Below are positions 11,417-25,810 of a stretch of 64,000 nt of DNA, in pieces. The notes below the pieces were generated by a model. It saw nothing but the letters and a program-made list of their open reading frames with translations. It searched no databases and had not been told where the DNA came from. The stretch is from Microcebus murinus (taxonomy: Eukaryota > Chordata > Mammalia > Primates > Cheirogaleidae), in contig NC_134108.1 of the NCBI RefSeq assembly GCF_040939455.1, positions 89,386,001 through 89,450,000 on the forward strand. The letters run 5' to 3'. Position 1 is the first letter of the stretch, and the number at the start of each line of letters is the position of its first letter. A program made the position numbers and the translations under genes.

Positions 11417-12300
11417 CAGGCAGTCCTCGAGTTACAGAAGTAGTACATTCCTGAGAACGTCTTTAGGTTGGATTATTTAAGTAACTCGGATTTCTGATGA
11501 ACAGCACATATACAGTAATAATAACAATATTATAATAGCTCATTTGTGGCAAATAATAATACTCCTGTACTATAATAAGTTACAGAAACTTTTATGCTCT
11601 TTATTTTAATTCAAACAAACAGAACGTAAAAACAAACTCATAGAAAAAGTTTAGGAGACAGGAGAAATGTAAATTATTAAATTTAATATTCAAAGTTAAC
11701 ACCTAATGTTGCATCAATGCTAGGCTAATAGGAATGTTGTATTTATTTTGATCTAACCAAATCAATAATCTTTCCATTTCAATAATTAATCCACTGCACT
11801 GCTTAATAATCATTGATCCTTTCATTGGTGCACTGCCTTTCAGATGTTCCATTCTCACTTTATCCTTTATAATTGTTCTAATAATTGAGTGATTGCTTCC
11901 CCAGTGAATAATGGCACCTGGTCTTTTTTCCAAACAATTATTTGTACTGCCATTTCCGTTGTAACCACCTTTTTCTTCACTGCAGGCTCACCTAGACTTA
12001 TAGTGGACTTTTGCTTTGGAGGCATGGTCATAGGGTAAACACAGACTCACAAAATAGAATAACAAAAGTTAAGATGAAAGTGATGCTGTGCAAAAGTGAC
12101 CATATAAACAATGAGACTAGCCACTAGCATACAGATGCTGTGCCAACAAACCTCTTATGCCATGCGAGTTTGTTTAGATGTGCAGAAGAAACTAGTTCCC
12201 AAATTATTAATTATAAACTAGTCTTGTAGGGAGTCTTGGGAGCCTGTACATAATTACAGAACACCGTAAGTCAGGTCATCTGTAACCTGGGGACTCCCTG
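11417..12300 (-). mobile_element. Tigger-type (pogo/mariner) DNA transposon with decayed transposase start
   Basis: An 884 bp element flanked by TA. The inverted termini read CAGGCAGTCCTCGAGTTACA and CAGGGAGTCCCCAGGTTACA; over 22 bases 18 match. The minus strand from 12025 reads MPPKQKSTISLGEPAVKKK and later GSAPMKGSMIIKQCSG, the N-terminal helix-turn-helix part of a Tigger transposase broken by a frameshift. Most of the transposase is missing, so it is an internally deleted relic. It is absent from the paralogous KIAA1586 side, so it inserted after the duplication or was lost there. Confidence 0.82.
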
Positions 12301-12649
12301 TACTTTTTCAATATACCCTAGTAAAAGAGAAATAAGGCTTTAAAAAAAATACCAGTAGTTGTCAATACAATTTTTAAAAAATTTAAGTGGGAAAATTCTT
12401 TAAATCTTAGATGCCTGTTTTTGCCTGTGCAAAACAACCGTCTGATTGCCAGTGTTTATGGTAATTATTGGATATTTCCTGCATGTCCACCAAATGCTTT
12501 AGGACTTCAGTTGCTTTTCCACCTAGTAAGTTTGGGAATTATGGAGGTCAGTTGAGAATGAGAGACCGGACTCGTTCGTTCTTCAAAAGCTGTATGTAAA
12601 TGAAATATTTCTAAAACTTTTAAATATGTAGGCAAAACTTATATTTAAA

Positions 12650-13250
<601 letters not shown>

Positions 13251-13269
13251 CCCCTACCAAGATTCTGGC

Positions 13270-13475
13270 AAGGGTTGGAAACCTGTGGCCTCAAGGCCAC
13301 ATGTGGCCCTCCAGATCACCAAGTGTGGCCCCTTGACCAAATCCAAACTTCATAGAATAAATCCCTTTACTAAAAGATTTATTCTGTAAGATTTGGAGGC
13401 AGTCACAAGGTCTTCCTAAAGGATCCAGAAGGCCACATGTGACCCCAAGACCACAGGTTCCCTATTCTGCTAGGC
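13270..13475. mobile_element. Palindromic hAT-like MITE candidate
   Basis: About 200 bp with inverted ends: GGAAACCTGTGGCC at the left, and CCACAGGTTCCC at the right reading back. Subterminal GGCCACATGTGGCC-like blocks lie on both sides. There is no ORF. End structure (A/G-GGG...AACCTGTGGCC) resembles non-autonomous hAT elements. Family not assigned and the target duplication is not convincing. Confidence 0.5.
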
Positions 13476-13479
13476 GTGT

Positions 13480-16284
13480 TTTATCTCCATTGTAAACGTT
13501 TACCTAACATTTCTAAAAGCATATTTTTCAAAAATGTAAAAGATATATTGGATCATTAGAAGCCATGTCAAACCCACTAAACAAAACAAACCTGAAATAG
13601 GAAACCTACATAAATATGAATAGTCATTTTGTTTTTTCTAGGTAGCTGGACTATATGTTTATAAGAAAAGCCTTTCAAGCCCACCAACAGAAGATTACAG
13701 ACATGCTTGTAGTCGCACAAAGTCAAATTTATTCAGCTTAGGGAAAAAAACATAGGTAAAATGTAAGACTCTCTCAAACTTAAGTAGTTAAGAACAGATT
13801 GGGTTGTGTGATTTTAAGGCCAGTCCTGTGAAGTGGGGAACTGGTTAGAACTGGAAGAAGCAGAGTTGTTTGCTGATTGGTTCAAGGTTCCAAATGAATA
13901 CTTTTAACTATGGGGAAATGTTTTTTGTGTGATTGAGGAATTTTTTTATGTCTTATTTGGGCTGTGCATTCATTATTTTGCCTTATGAGTTAAGATTCTG
14001 AAGAGAGACCATGATTGGGTTTGATAACTCCACTAATTTAATTCTCTTACACTTTGTCCTAAGTGACATCATAATAGATTTCTAGATGTACATCAACAAT
14101 ATTATGTTGATAGTTTTCCTTCAATTCAGTATGTATCAAAGAAGTCTAGGCTTCAACTTTAGTTCTGTTTTTTATCAGTTCTCCACTGACTTTCTTACTG
14201 TTTTTATTGAATGATTATTTATGGAACCATCTGTCTGAATATTAGCTGCTCAGTAGCATTTAAGACTCTGAAGACCTGGTTCTTGATCAAGAGGCAAGTT
14301 AAATGTATCAACAAGTTTCAAACCCCCATTAAGAATAATTATCTGATACTTATAAATGTAAAAAAGGGAGAGTATCAGAATTGATATTTCCAACCTGACT
14401 AGCATGAGCCTCTAATTTATTTAAAGAGCATTCAACATGGGCAGAAGAGTTCATGTATACACAGCATCAAATTTTGTTATGCTTTAGTAAAGCACAAATA
14501 CTTCCAATGCAATTCTGTTATAAAGAACTATATTTGGTTTGGATTAAATGCTTTGGTTTTAAGATGTGGCAACTGGAATAGTCTAACAGTTTCTGGTAAA
14601 ATAAGAAATAGATCTGTAGGCATTTATTCCAAAACAGAATATTCTTCAAGGAAGAAAAGAGCTCTTAGGAATCACATGTCATAATCATTGCCTGGAAGTT
14701 ATAACAGCAAAACACAGAGCATTTGGTTCTCAAAGAGTATAAAGGACTAGCCCATAAGGAAAAGAAGCCTGCTAGAGCACAGGACAAAAGAAGGTGGCTC
14801 ATTTGTATAGTTGGTTAGTTCATAAGTATAAGCTGCTTGTCTCATTCGAGCAAACTGCCATAATTACTTTAGAATATGGACATTCTCCCTTTCAGGCAAA
14901 ATACATTTGCCTTTATGAGTAAACTGATGACAGTAGATTTTGGTGCTATTATATACATGTTGTGAATAATTTGCAAAACTTCCCATCCCCTCTCTAAAAA
15001 TATTTGAAGGATCACAGTTTACTTTATTTGGATCAGATTAATACTGTTCCTCCATGTCAGGCCACTGAATAAAACTACTAATGCTTCAATTTGTGGTGGA
15101 TCATGAGAGGTTTGAAAACACTGTGGACAACCAAAAGTATTACAACTGGTTTGTATTCATTAAAGGAACTGGTTTGTAGCACAGTAAGTAGGTATTATTA
15201 TAATGATCTTATGGGAGGTTATAACTACCTAATCTTTTTTACAGTAATCTACATGTTAGAATAGTTGTCAAAACTGATTTACTACAGAGTACCTGAGTAG
15301 GAATTTAAGGCAGGTATAACTAATATTTGTTTCTTCCTATGAGCTAAAGAAGAATAAAAAATTCTAAGCAGAACCAATATCATCATAATATGATTTCATA
15401 CTTATAGAAAATTTCTAAGAATAACATTTGTTTTATTCTCTGTCTATACATACAGCAACATATGTATACCTATTTTTTCTGACTCATTGGAGAGTAGGTT
15501 GCATGTATCATGTCTTCTTATCCCTTAATATTTCATTGTGTATTTCCTAAGAACCAGGATTTTCTTATACATAACCATAGTACTATTATCAAAATCTGTA
15601 AATTTAACATTGATAAAATACTTTTTTCTAATCTTCAGTCCTTATCACATTTGTCAATGGTCCAAATTCAATATCCAGTCTAGGATCACATTTAGTTATT
15701 ATGTTTCTTCATTCTTTAATTTGGAATTGTTTTTTTAGCCTGACTTTATGACACCAATGTTTTTGAAGAGCAAGGCCACTTATTTTATAAAATGTTCCTC
15801 AATTTTGGTTTGTCACACATTTCATTGTGAATAGATGCAGTTTATACATTAACAGACAAAATATTATAAGTGACATTGAAGTATTTTAGACTATCACATC
15901 TAGAGGCACAAGATAGCTACCTGCCTCTCATTGAAGATACTAGTTTTAGTCATTGGGTCAAGGTGTCATCCAGTATCACCACTACATAATTATTATGTTT
16001 CCCCTTACAACTAATGAGCAATCTGTGGAAATATACTTTCAGACTCTGCAAACATCATGGTTCTCATGAAACTTTTCCCTTAGATACAGTATCTTCTAAT
16101 GATTTTTGCTTATACCAATTTTTACTATGAGGTTGCAAATGGTAACTATCCAACACTTTCTCTCAACGTTTTTCAGTTGGTATTTTTCTGTAAAAAAGTC
16201 TTGCCTTGTCCCTTATTTTTAAAAATTTATTAAAAACAAGAATTCATTGATTATGTAATTTTTGTCAATTTAAAAAATGATTTT
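13480..16284. other. Unassigned intergenic DNA, possible LTR at the left end
   Basis: No gene seen. 13650-14060 contains an AATAAA on the minus strand, a CCAAT-like GATTGG and a block (TTATGAGTTAAGATTCTGAAG) that recurs as a diverged copy near 21480-21570, so it may be one LTR of an old provirus. The remainder shows only decayed, AT-rich sequence. Confidence 0.3.
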
Positions 16285-16610
16285 ATGGCTCACGCCTGTA
16301 ATCCTAGCTCTTGGGAGGCCGAGGCGGGCGGATTGCTCAAGGTCAGGAGTTCAATACCAGCCTGAGCAAGAGCGAGACCCCGTCTCTACTATAAATAGAA
16401 AGAAATTAATTGGCCAACTGATATATATATAAAAAATTAGCCGGGCATGGTGGCGCATGCCTGTAGTCCCAGCTACTCGGGAGGCTGAGGCAGGAGGATC
16501 GCTTGAGCCCAGGAGTTTGAGGTTGCTGTGAGCCAGGCTGACGCCACGGCACTCACTCTAGCCTGGACAACAAAGTGAGACTCTGTCTAAAAAAAAAAAA
16601 AAAAAAAAAA
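16285..16610 (+). mobile_element. Lemur-type Alu, plus, 5' end shortened
   Basis: Begins at TGGCTCACGCC, missing the first bases; carries the lemur linker. Target duplication AATGATTTTA on both sides (around 16277-16284 and 16610-16619). Confidence 0.9.
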
Positions 16611-16639
16611 ATGATTTTAAAAAAGAAATACAAAAAAAA

Positions 16640-18475
16640 TCCCAAATCAATAACTTAAGTTTCCACCCTAAACCCCTGGTAAAAGAAGAGCACACTAAAC
16701 CTGAAACAAACAGAAGGAAGGAAATTATGAAGAGTAGAGCAGAAATTAATAAGAGAATAGAAAAGTAATAGAGAAAGTCAATGATACCAAAAGCTGGTTC
16801 TTTAAAAGGATCAACAAATTGACAAACCTTTAGCTAGACTGGCCAAGAACAACAGAAGACTCAAATTACTAGATCAGAAAAGAAAGAGGGTTTTTATCAA
16901 CCTTACAGAAAGAAACAGAAAAGATTATAAGGAATACAGTGAACAATCGTACACCAACAAATTAGATAACTTAGATAAGATGGACAGATCCTAGAAAAAT
17001 ACAAACTATCAAAAGTGATTCAATAAAAAAACAGAAACCTTACTAGAGCTATTAACAAGTAGAAATTATATCAGCAATCTACTACCCACAAAGAAAAGCC
17101 CTGGCTCAGGTAGCTTCACCACTGAATTCTACTAAGCATCTCATGAAAAATTAATACCAATTCTTCACAAGCTCTTCCAAAAAATTGAAGAGCAGAAACA
17201 TTTTTCAACTCATTTTATGAAGCCACTATTACACTGATACCAAAACTAGAAAAAGATATAAGAAAAAAAATTACAAACCAATATTTCTTCTGTATAATAT
17301 AGATATAAAAACATTTAACAAAATACTACAAAACTAAACCCAGCGGTTCAGAAAAAGAATTATACACCATGAGCAACTGAGATTTCTCCCAGGAATGCAA
17401 GCTTGGTTTTACATCCAAAAATCAATTAATGTAATATAGTATATCAATAAAATAAAACATTAAAATTATATGATCATCCTAATAGATCCAGATAAAGCAT
17501 TTAACAAATTCCAACACCCTTTCATGATAAAAACACGCAATAAACTAGGAATAGAAGGATACTTCCCTCAATCTGATAAAGGACATCTGTGAAAAATCCA
17601 CATACTTACTGGTGAAAAACTAGATGGTTTCCTGCTGAGATTAGGAACAAGACAAAGATGGTTGGTACTTCTATTCAACATTGTACTGGAGGTTACAGCC
17701 TGGACAATTATGCAATAAAAAGATATGAAAGGCATCTATAATGTAAAGGAAAAAATAAAATTATCTCTATTCACAGATGACAATTTTGTATATAGAAAAA
17801 CTTAAAGAATTAACTTAAAAAACTACTGAGACCTAAAAACAAGCTCAGCAAGGCTGCGGTACACAAGATCAATATACAAAAATCAATTGTATTTCTATGT
17901 AGTCACAAGGAATAATCCAGAAATGAAATTAATAAGACAATTCTACTCACAATAGCATCAAAAAACTACTTAGGTATAAATTTAACAAGTGCTAAACTTA
18001 AACTCTGAAAAACTACAAAACATTATTGGTATTAAAGAGCTAAGTAACTGGAAAAGCATCCTATGTTCATGGAGCAGAGGATTTAGTATCATTCTATGAC
18101 AATATTATCCAAATTGATCTAGATTCAATGTGATCTCTATTAGAATGACTTCTTCATAGATATTGACAAGCTGGTTCTAAAATTCATATGGAACTGAAAG
18201 GGACCCAGAATAGCCAAGACAATCTTGTATTAATAAAAGATTGAAGTAGAAGAACTCACCAGTTTTAAAAGTTATTACAAAGCAACTGTAAATCAAGACT
18301 GTGGTACTGGCACAAGAACAGATATATACATCAATGAAACAGAACTGAGAGTCCAGATAGAAACCCACACATCAATGGTCAACTCATTTTTGACAAAGGT
18401 GTCAAGGCCATCCAATGGGAAAGAATAGTCTTTTCAACAAATGGAGCTAGGAAAATTAGACAGCCCCATGCTGTA
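16640..18475 (+). mobile_element. Old L1 ORF2 fragment, plus
   Basis: Decayed reverse-transcriptase region: ACCAAAAGCTGGTTCTTTAA, later GGTACTGGCACAAGAACAGA and ACAAATGGAGCTAGGAAAAT, all landmark L1 ORF2 strings. Multiple stops and frameshifts. Ends abruptly against an opposite-strand L1. Confidence 0.82.
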
Positions 18476-20010
18476 TATTGTTTAGTGATCTCTCATTGTA
18501 GGTTTAATTTTATTTCTGTAATTGTAAATGATACTGACCATCTTTTCATGTACTTATTTGTTATTTGTATATTTTGTATGTTGAAATGTCTCTTCATGTC
18601 TTTTGCCCATTTCCTAATTGGATTGTTTTCTTATAATTGAGTTTGAGAGCTCTTCATAATTGTAGATATTGGTCCCTTCTTGCATATGTGGTTTGCAAAC
18701 ATTTTCTCCTAGTATGGTTTCTTGTCTTTCATCCTTTCAACAGTGCATTTCACAGAGAAAATTTTTTAATTTTGATGAATTCCATTTTCCCATTTTCCTT
18801 TTATTGATCATGCTTTTGGTGTCAACCCTAAGAACTCTGCTAGCCTTTGACCCCAGAAATTTTTCTCCTATGTTTTCTCTAAAAGATTTATAGTTTTACA
18901 TTTTACATTTCAGTTTGTGATCCATTTAGAGTTGATTTTTTATAACATGGGAGGTTGAGGTTCACTTTTTCTTTTTTTTTTTTTTTTTTTGCTATGGATG
19001 TTCACTTCCTCCAGCAGTCTTTATTGAAAAGGATATTTTTCCTCTATTGAACTGTTTTTGCACTTTTGTCAGTTATCAGATGGACATATTTGTATGGCTC
19101 CATTTCTGGGTTTTCTATTCTGTTTCATTGATCTCTATGTTTATCTGCCCACAATGCCACATAGTCTCTATTACTATAGCTATATAACATCTTAAAACTG
19201 GATAGATTGATTACTCCCACTTTATTGTTCTTTTAAAAATTTTAGCTATTCTAGTTCATTTGCATTTCCATATAATTTTAGAATATTCTTGTATAAATCT
19301 ACAAAAATATTGCTTGAATTTTTACCGGAAGTTCATTAAATCTGTATATCAATTTGGTGAGAAATGACATCTTTACTATGTTGAGTACTGAGTATAGCAA
19401 TCCATGGACACAGCACATCTTTCCATTTATTTAGGTCTTCTGTGACTTTTATCAGCATTGTCTACTTTTCAGCATATAAATCCTGTACATGTTTTGTTAG
19501 CTTTACACCTATGCATTTCTTTCCCTTTTTTACTTTATGGACCAATAATAAATAATATTTTCAGTAATATTTTAACTCCAGTGTCTATGTGATCATTGGT
19601 GGTATATCAAAATACAGCTCAGTTTTGTATATTGATCTTGTCTTTTGAGACCTTGCTGAATTTACATACTGGTTTTAGGTGGTTTTTCTATAGATTCTTT
19701 GGGATGTTCTAGATTATGGCACCTGTAAATAGTGACAGATTTTATTTTTTTGCTTTCTGTATACCTTTCATTTCCTTTTCTTACCTTCATGCACTGGCTA
19801 GAATGTCAGTACTATGTTAAATATGAGTAATGAGAGTGGACACCTTTGCCTTTTTCCTGATCTGAGAGGGAAAGCACTCAGTTTTATATCGTTAAGTATA
19901 ATGTTAAGTATAGGTTTTTTGTAGTTGTTTTGGAGAGTTTTTGTCATGAATGAGTGCTAAATTTTGGCAAATGCTTTTTCTGTGTCAATTCATATGGTAC
20001 TGTGACTTAT
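18476..20010 (-). mobile_element. Old L1 3' portion, minus
   Basis: Antisense L1M: CATGTCTTTTGCCCATTTCC, CTGTTTCATTGATCTCTATG and GAGTGGACACCTTTGCC mark antisense 3'UTR and ORF2. It meets the plus-strand L1 3' end to 3' end, so this is two insertions, not a 5' inversion. Confidence 0.8.
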
Positions 20011-21582
20011 CTTCTGTAGCCTGGCCAGGAAGGAGAGATGAAGATGAGGACACCTCCTTGTCACAAGCTGGGGAAGGTGGATGTCTAGTTTCCCCACCCA
20101 GCATTTACTGGCGTGGGTAGTGTTTGGTTGAGTTCTTTGGACTTCAAAAATGTTTATTATTTTTTGTCTTTACTATGTGTCCACTTTTTCTAACCAAACC
20201 TTAATTCCTGAGGGCATACTAATATACATACTAATGGGTATAAATCAGAGAAGCCAAGATTTTAAGTCCATAGGTTCATTCAAAATTTATTATCGAATTT
20301 ATCTCTTAATATATTAATAGTAAATGTATCTCTGATATGCTTCTCTGAAATGGATAATTTTAATCTCAATTAAAGGTTCTTCCAAGTGATTCTCCACCAT
20401 CCTTGTAGTTTTCAATTATCCTTGGTGAAATTGTACCATTTGGAAAGACAGAAGCACGCATTAGGACAGTAATAAGTAAACATACAAGCAAGTCTCCCTC
20501 CCAGTGGTAGGGAGACTTACCCATTAAAACTGAAACAGATAAAGTGTTGTTTTTGTACTTTTTGTCTCCATATCCTATAATGGCTGGCTGTTGTTAATTA
20601 TAGGCCTGACAGCCCACAGTCCTAACTCAAACAGGTGAAAATAGTCAAGTCAGTTCTAAGGGACACAAAAATAATATTCAGGAGAGTTTTTATGAGGTTG
20701 ACCCAAGGCAAATTGTGTTGGAAAGATGTCATTCTAAAAATGCCATTAGTCTTCTGGACCAACTCAAAGGATGGGCTTGTCAGACCTACGCCTACACTCT
20801 TCTCATAGACTTTCCCTTACAGAAAAACTATATAGAAGACCTCAAAATGAAAGGTAAAAAGGACAGGAGACAATGATACAAGCCAAACTGAACCAAAAGA
20901 TACTCTGATCATAATTCAACACTTTATTCTTAATCCTAGGAGTAAAAAACTAAATTTATGCTAAAGGACTCTATGAAAGAGTTTAGATTCAGTGTGAATT
21001 TGATCATTATAGGCAGAATGGCTTTAAGTAGTCTCAAATGTGCACACAATTACCATGTTAAGCGTCCTGGCTTCATTATAACAGGGATCTTAACAGAACC
21101 TCTGTGGGACCTCCAAACTGTCAAAGTCCACAAATGGAAGATCAACAGCAATATGCCTACATCACAATAAGACACATATATTTAGCTTACTGCATCAGGA
21201 AAGACTTCTCTCCCCCGACTATGGGCAAAGCTTAGGAAAGTCTTAAACTAGGCAAGTTAGGAAGAGATTCTGAACAGGTATATTACTACTTGGGTTGAAT
21301 GGTTTTAATGTATGTCCCGCAATATGGGGAACTCATGGAATAGGTAGGGTTGGAGAAGTCAGAGCCATTTACTTGATCAGAATTCAACATTTTATTCTTA
21401 AAATTGAGCCTGCGTTGGTCAGGCTCAAAGCAAAATTTTTAGCTAAGAGAAAATGTTTCTTGTCATTCTGCTTAGGGCTTAGTCTATTATTGTGGCCTAT
21501 GAATTAAGATCTTAAAGGGGATACTGGGGCCTTCGGTCTGTTATTGTAGTCTATGAGTTAAGATCTTCAAGAGTACATCAGC
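20011..21582. other. Unassigned repeat-like DNA, possible second LTR
   Basis: No gene. 21200-21570 resembles 13650-14060 (GTCTATGAGTTAAGATCTTC block and a GGGGAACT segment) and includes an internal near-duplicate of ATTGTGGCCTATGAATTAAG. It may be the partner LTR of an old provirus disrupted by L1s. Confidence 0.3.
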
Positions 21583-21995
21583 TAAGGCCAGGCATGGTGG
21601 CTTACACCTGTAATCCTAGCACTCTAGGAGGCTGAGGCGAGAGGACAGTTTGAGCTCAGGAGTTTGAGACCAGCCTGAGAAAGAGGGAGACCCTGTCTCT
21701 ACTAAAAAAAATAGAAATTAGCTGGATAACTAAAAACAATATATATATAATATATATAATATAAATATTATAAATATTTATATAATATAAAATATATATA
21801 ATACAAATATATTATATATTTATATATATATATATATATATAAAAATTAGCAGGGCATGGTGGTACATGCCTGTAGTCGAGCTACTTGGGAGGCTAAGGC
21901 AGAAGGATTGCTTGAGCCCAGGAGTTTGAGGTTGCTGTGAGCTAGGCTGACACCACGGCACTCTAGCCTAGGCAACAAAATGAAAAAAAAAAAAG
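21583..21995 (+). mobile_element. Lemur Alu with expanded TA linker, plus
   Basis: Alu starting GGCCAGGCATGGTGG. Target duplication AAGAGTACATCAGC (21569-21582 and 21996-22009). The TA-rich linker has grown into a ~100 bp (TA)n tract, making the element about 80 bp longer than its relatives. Confidence 0.9.
21738..21842. repeat. (TA)n microsatellite inside an Alu
   Basis: Near-uninterrupted TATATA/AATATA sequence grown from the natural TA-rich linker of the lemur Alu. Confidence 0.9.
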
Positions 21996-22210
21996 AAGAG
22001 TACATCAGCCAATTTCTGAATCCCTTAATTTACCTTATGCCTCATTTTTTATATTCATGTGGAGACACACCTAATTTATCTAGAAATAATGATTCTGGTA
22101 GTCATTAGTATATCTGAAACACATCTCTTGGATTAATTTCCATATTTGTCAAATGAAGAAATGGGTCCCTTCTTGCTCTTAACATCTCCATGACTTTAAG
22201 TTAAAAAGCA

Positions 22211-22513
22211 GCCAGGTGCAGTGGCTCACGTGTAATCCTAGCAGTCTGGGAGGCTGAGGCAAGAGGATTGCTTGAGGTCAGGGGTTCAAGACCAACCTGA
22301 ACAAGAGTGAGACCCCCATCTCTACTAAAAATAGAAAAAATTAGCCAAGAATGGTGGTACATGCCTGTAGTCCCAGCTACTTGGGAGGCCGAAGCAGGTG
22401 GATTGCTTGAGCCCAGAAGTTTGAGGTTGCTGTGAGCTATGCCATGGCACTTTAGCCTCAGCAACAAAGTGAGACTCTGTTTCAAAAAAAGAAAAGAAAA
22501 AAGAAAAACAAAC
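22211..22513 (+). mobile_element. Alu, plus, without lemur linker
   Basis: GCCAGGTGCAGTGGCTCACG start, linker of older type, A-rich tail with G interruptions. Target duplication TTAAAAAGCA (22201-22210 and 22514-22523). Confidence 0.88.
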
Positions 22514-22554
22514 TTAAAAAGCAAAGCATATTTCACAGGAAAATACAAGTGTCT

Positions 22555-23450
22555 CTTAAAAATATAAGAAACTGCTTAGGCATAAAAAGAAATGCAAACC
22601 AAAACTAAATTTAATAATAATGCTGTACAAGCAAAGATGTAGGGAAAGAAGTATCTTAAAGAATTGCTAGTGGAATTTTAAATTTGTACAACCTTAATGC
22701 AATGCAGTTTAGCAATAATCTATCAAAATTTTTAATATAATACTCTTTTATAAGAAAAGAATTTATCCTTCAGATGTACTTACAAATATTTGAGATAGCA
22801 CATGTACAGGGATATTCCTAGCAGCATAGTTTGTAACAATAAACAAATTGGAAACACCTAGATTACCACCATTAGTGCACTTTCAAATAAATTATGGCAC
22901 ATTCATACACTGGAAACAATTATAATCATTCAAAATTACCTGTGAGAAATTAGGATAGGGGTTACATTTAAAAAATAGTGACTGAATTATTGACTGGAAG
23001 GGAATGCAAGAGGATCTTCTGGGATACTAGTAATGTTCAATGCTTTGATCTAGGTTCTAATTACACAGGCATATTCATTTTATCAAAAATCATACTGTAT
23101 ATTTCTAATTCATTCACTTTTTTGTATATATGTTATACTTCAAGAAAAAAATTTTAAATGAAGCAGCTTTAAATAGACATATGCCATGATCTTTAAGATA
23201 AATTCTTACCTAAAAAATCAAAATTCAAAAATCCTACTATTTGTGAAAATATATGTATATGGTTGTACATGCATAGATAATCTGGAAATATAGATAGGAA
23301 AGTGGTAGGAGTGGTTGCCTCTAGGGAGTATCTGGGGTATAGACGAGAGACAAAATATTTTTCAATGTGTAGCCATTTAGATGTTTTAAATATTTCACTA
23401 TGTGCATGCATTACTCATTCAAAATGAATTAATTTAAATAATTTTTATTA
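22555..23450 (+). mobile_element. Old L1 (L1M) 3' end, plus
   Basis: AATTGGAAACACCTAGATTA, AATAAATTATGGCACATTCA and the 3'UTR-type block GGTAGGAGTGGTTGCCTCTA followed by TGTGTAGCCATTTAGATG are L1M landmarks. Confidence 0.75.
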
Positions 23451-24290
23451 GCTCCCTGGAGCCAAAATAATTTTATCACTACATAAAAATCTTTCGTGTT
23501 AATCATGGGTGTAACACTTAGACTCTATGTTGTAGTGTATTTACTCCTTACAGTTAGTTACATTAAAAACAGGTTTATTGTGTTCTTAAGTCCAAGATGA
23601 TCACAAGCAGCAGATTAGTAGAGATAAACTAGGCTTACTAGAAGTAAGCATGCTCAGAGCTGCAAGAAAAGGTAACAGTTGGAAAGTGATAATTATGAAA
23701 AACATACATGAAAGAACCCAAAGAATTAATACAGTCAGGAACAGTTGGTATAGAAGCAAGCAGTGCTACCTATTCAGTAACTTTTGAACTTATGATATAG
23801 CAATTGCTGTTCACATGTTCAGCTTAATTTATACTGATAGAATAAAATAATGTCAGATTATTTAAAAAATCATGGGATACAGTTCTTCACACACTGCCAA
23901 GGTAATCATAAAACGGAATTATTTAAAAAGCAAATGACTCTGAAAGTGGTACCAGTTTTGTGTGGCATGTGACTCTAAGGATCCAGAGCCACTTTCTTTT
24001 CCTTTTACCCTCTTTCCACCTCTGGGTCCTGCCACTTTCAAATACAAAATGGCCCAGTCTGTCCAACCAACAACAAATATCAGACACAACAACACTAAAG
24101 ACATACCTATTCAAGTGAGGGATAAAATAAACATGTTTGTTTCCACCACTATTTCTAGAAGTCATAAGCGATGCCATGAGATAAAGAAAAGAATGTAGCA
24201 AAAAATATCAGAAAAAGGAGGTAAGATGATCATTATTTAAAGAAGAAACTGTTTCCCCCTGCCAAGAAAATCCATTTGAATCAAAAAAGT
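23451..24290. other. Unassigned intergenic DNA
   Basis: No gene or recognised repeat. Opposite-strand open frames of 60-90 codons between 23919 and 24201 overlap one another and have no family features, so I treat them as chance. Confidence 0.4.
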
Positions 24291-24297
24291 AATGTGG

Positions 24298-25450
<1,153 letters not shown>

Positions 25451-25609
25451 AAACACTGTAATGGCAGAGTTAAAGCATGAATTCATTTCTCTCCCTTTTT
25501 TTGCTAAAATGAATATAAAAGAAATCAATAAATCCCCAAAGGCAGCAACAGAGGTTTCTAGGGAATTAATATGACTAGGGCTGTCTTGAGATACTGTGAA
25601 GTTGTATAA

Positions 25610-25810
25610 CACTAATAACTAACCTTTATGGAATAATCATTCCATGCCAGGTGCTGTGCTATGCATATTACATACGTAAACTCATTTAATCCATACAACA
25701 ACTTCATAAGGTAGGTATTATGTAGTATTATCTCCAACAGACAGTTGAGAAAGCTTTGGAAAACAAAAGTAACTGGAGAAGTAGTAACTTACTTCAGAGG
25801 GCAGATGAAG
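25610..25810. repeat. MIR SINE
   Basis: CATTCCATGCCAGGTGCTGT, AAACTCATTTAATCCATACA and ATAAGGTAGGTATTATG are MIR consensus blocks. Confidence 0.8.

Noticed and set aside
11703..11933. 76-codon minus-strand frame
   Set aside because: Fragment of the decayed Tigger transposase, not a host gene.
16640..20010. Opposed L1 pieces considered as one 5'-inverted insertion
   Set aside because: The plus-strand piece lies beyond the 3' end of the minus-strand piece, whereas twin priming would place the inverted part at the 5' end; two separate insertions fit better.
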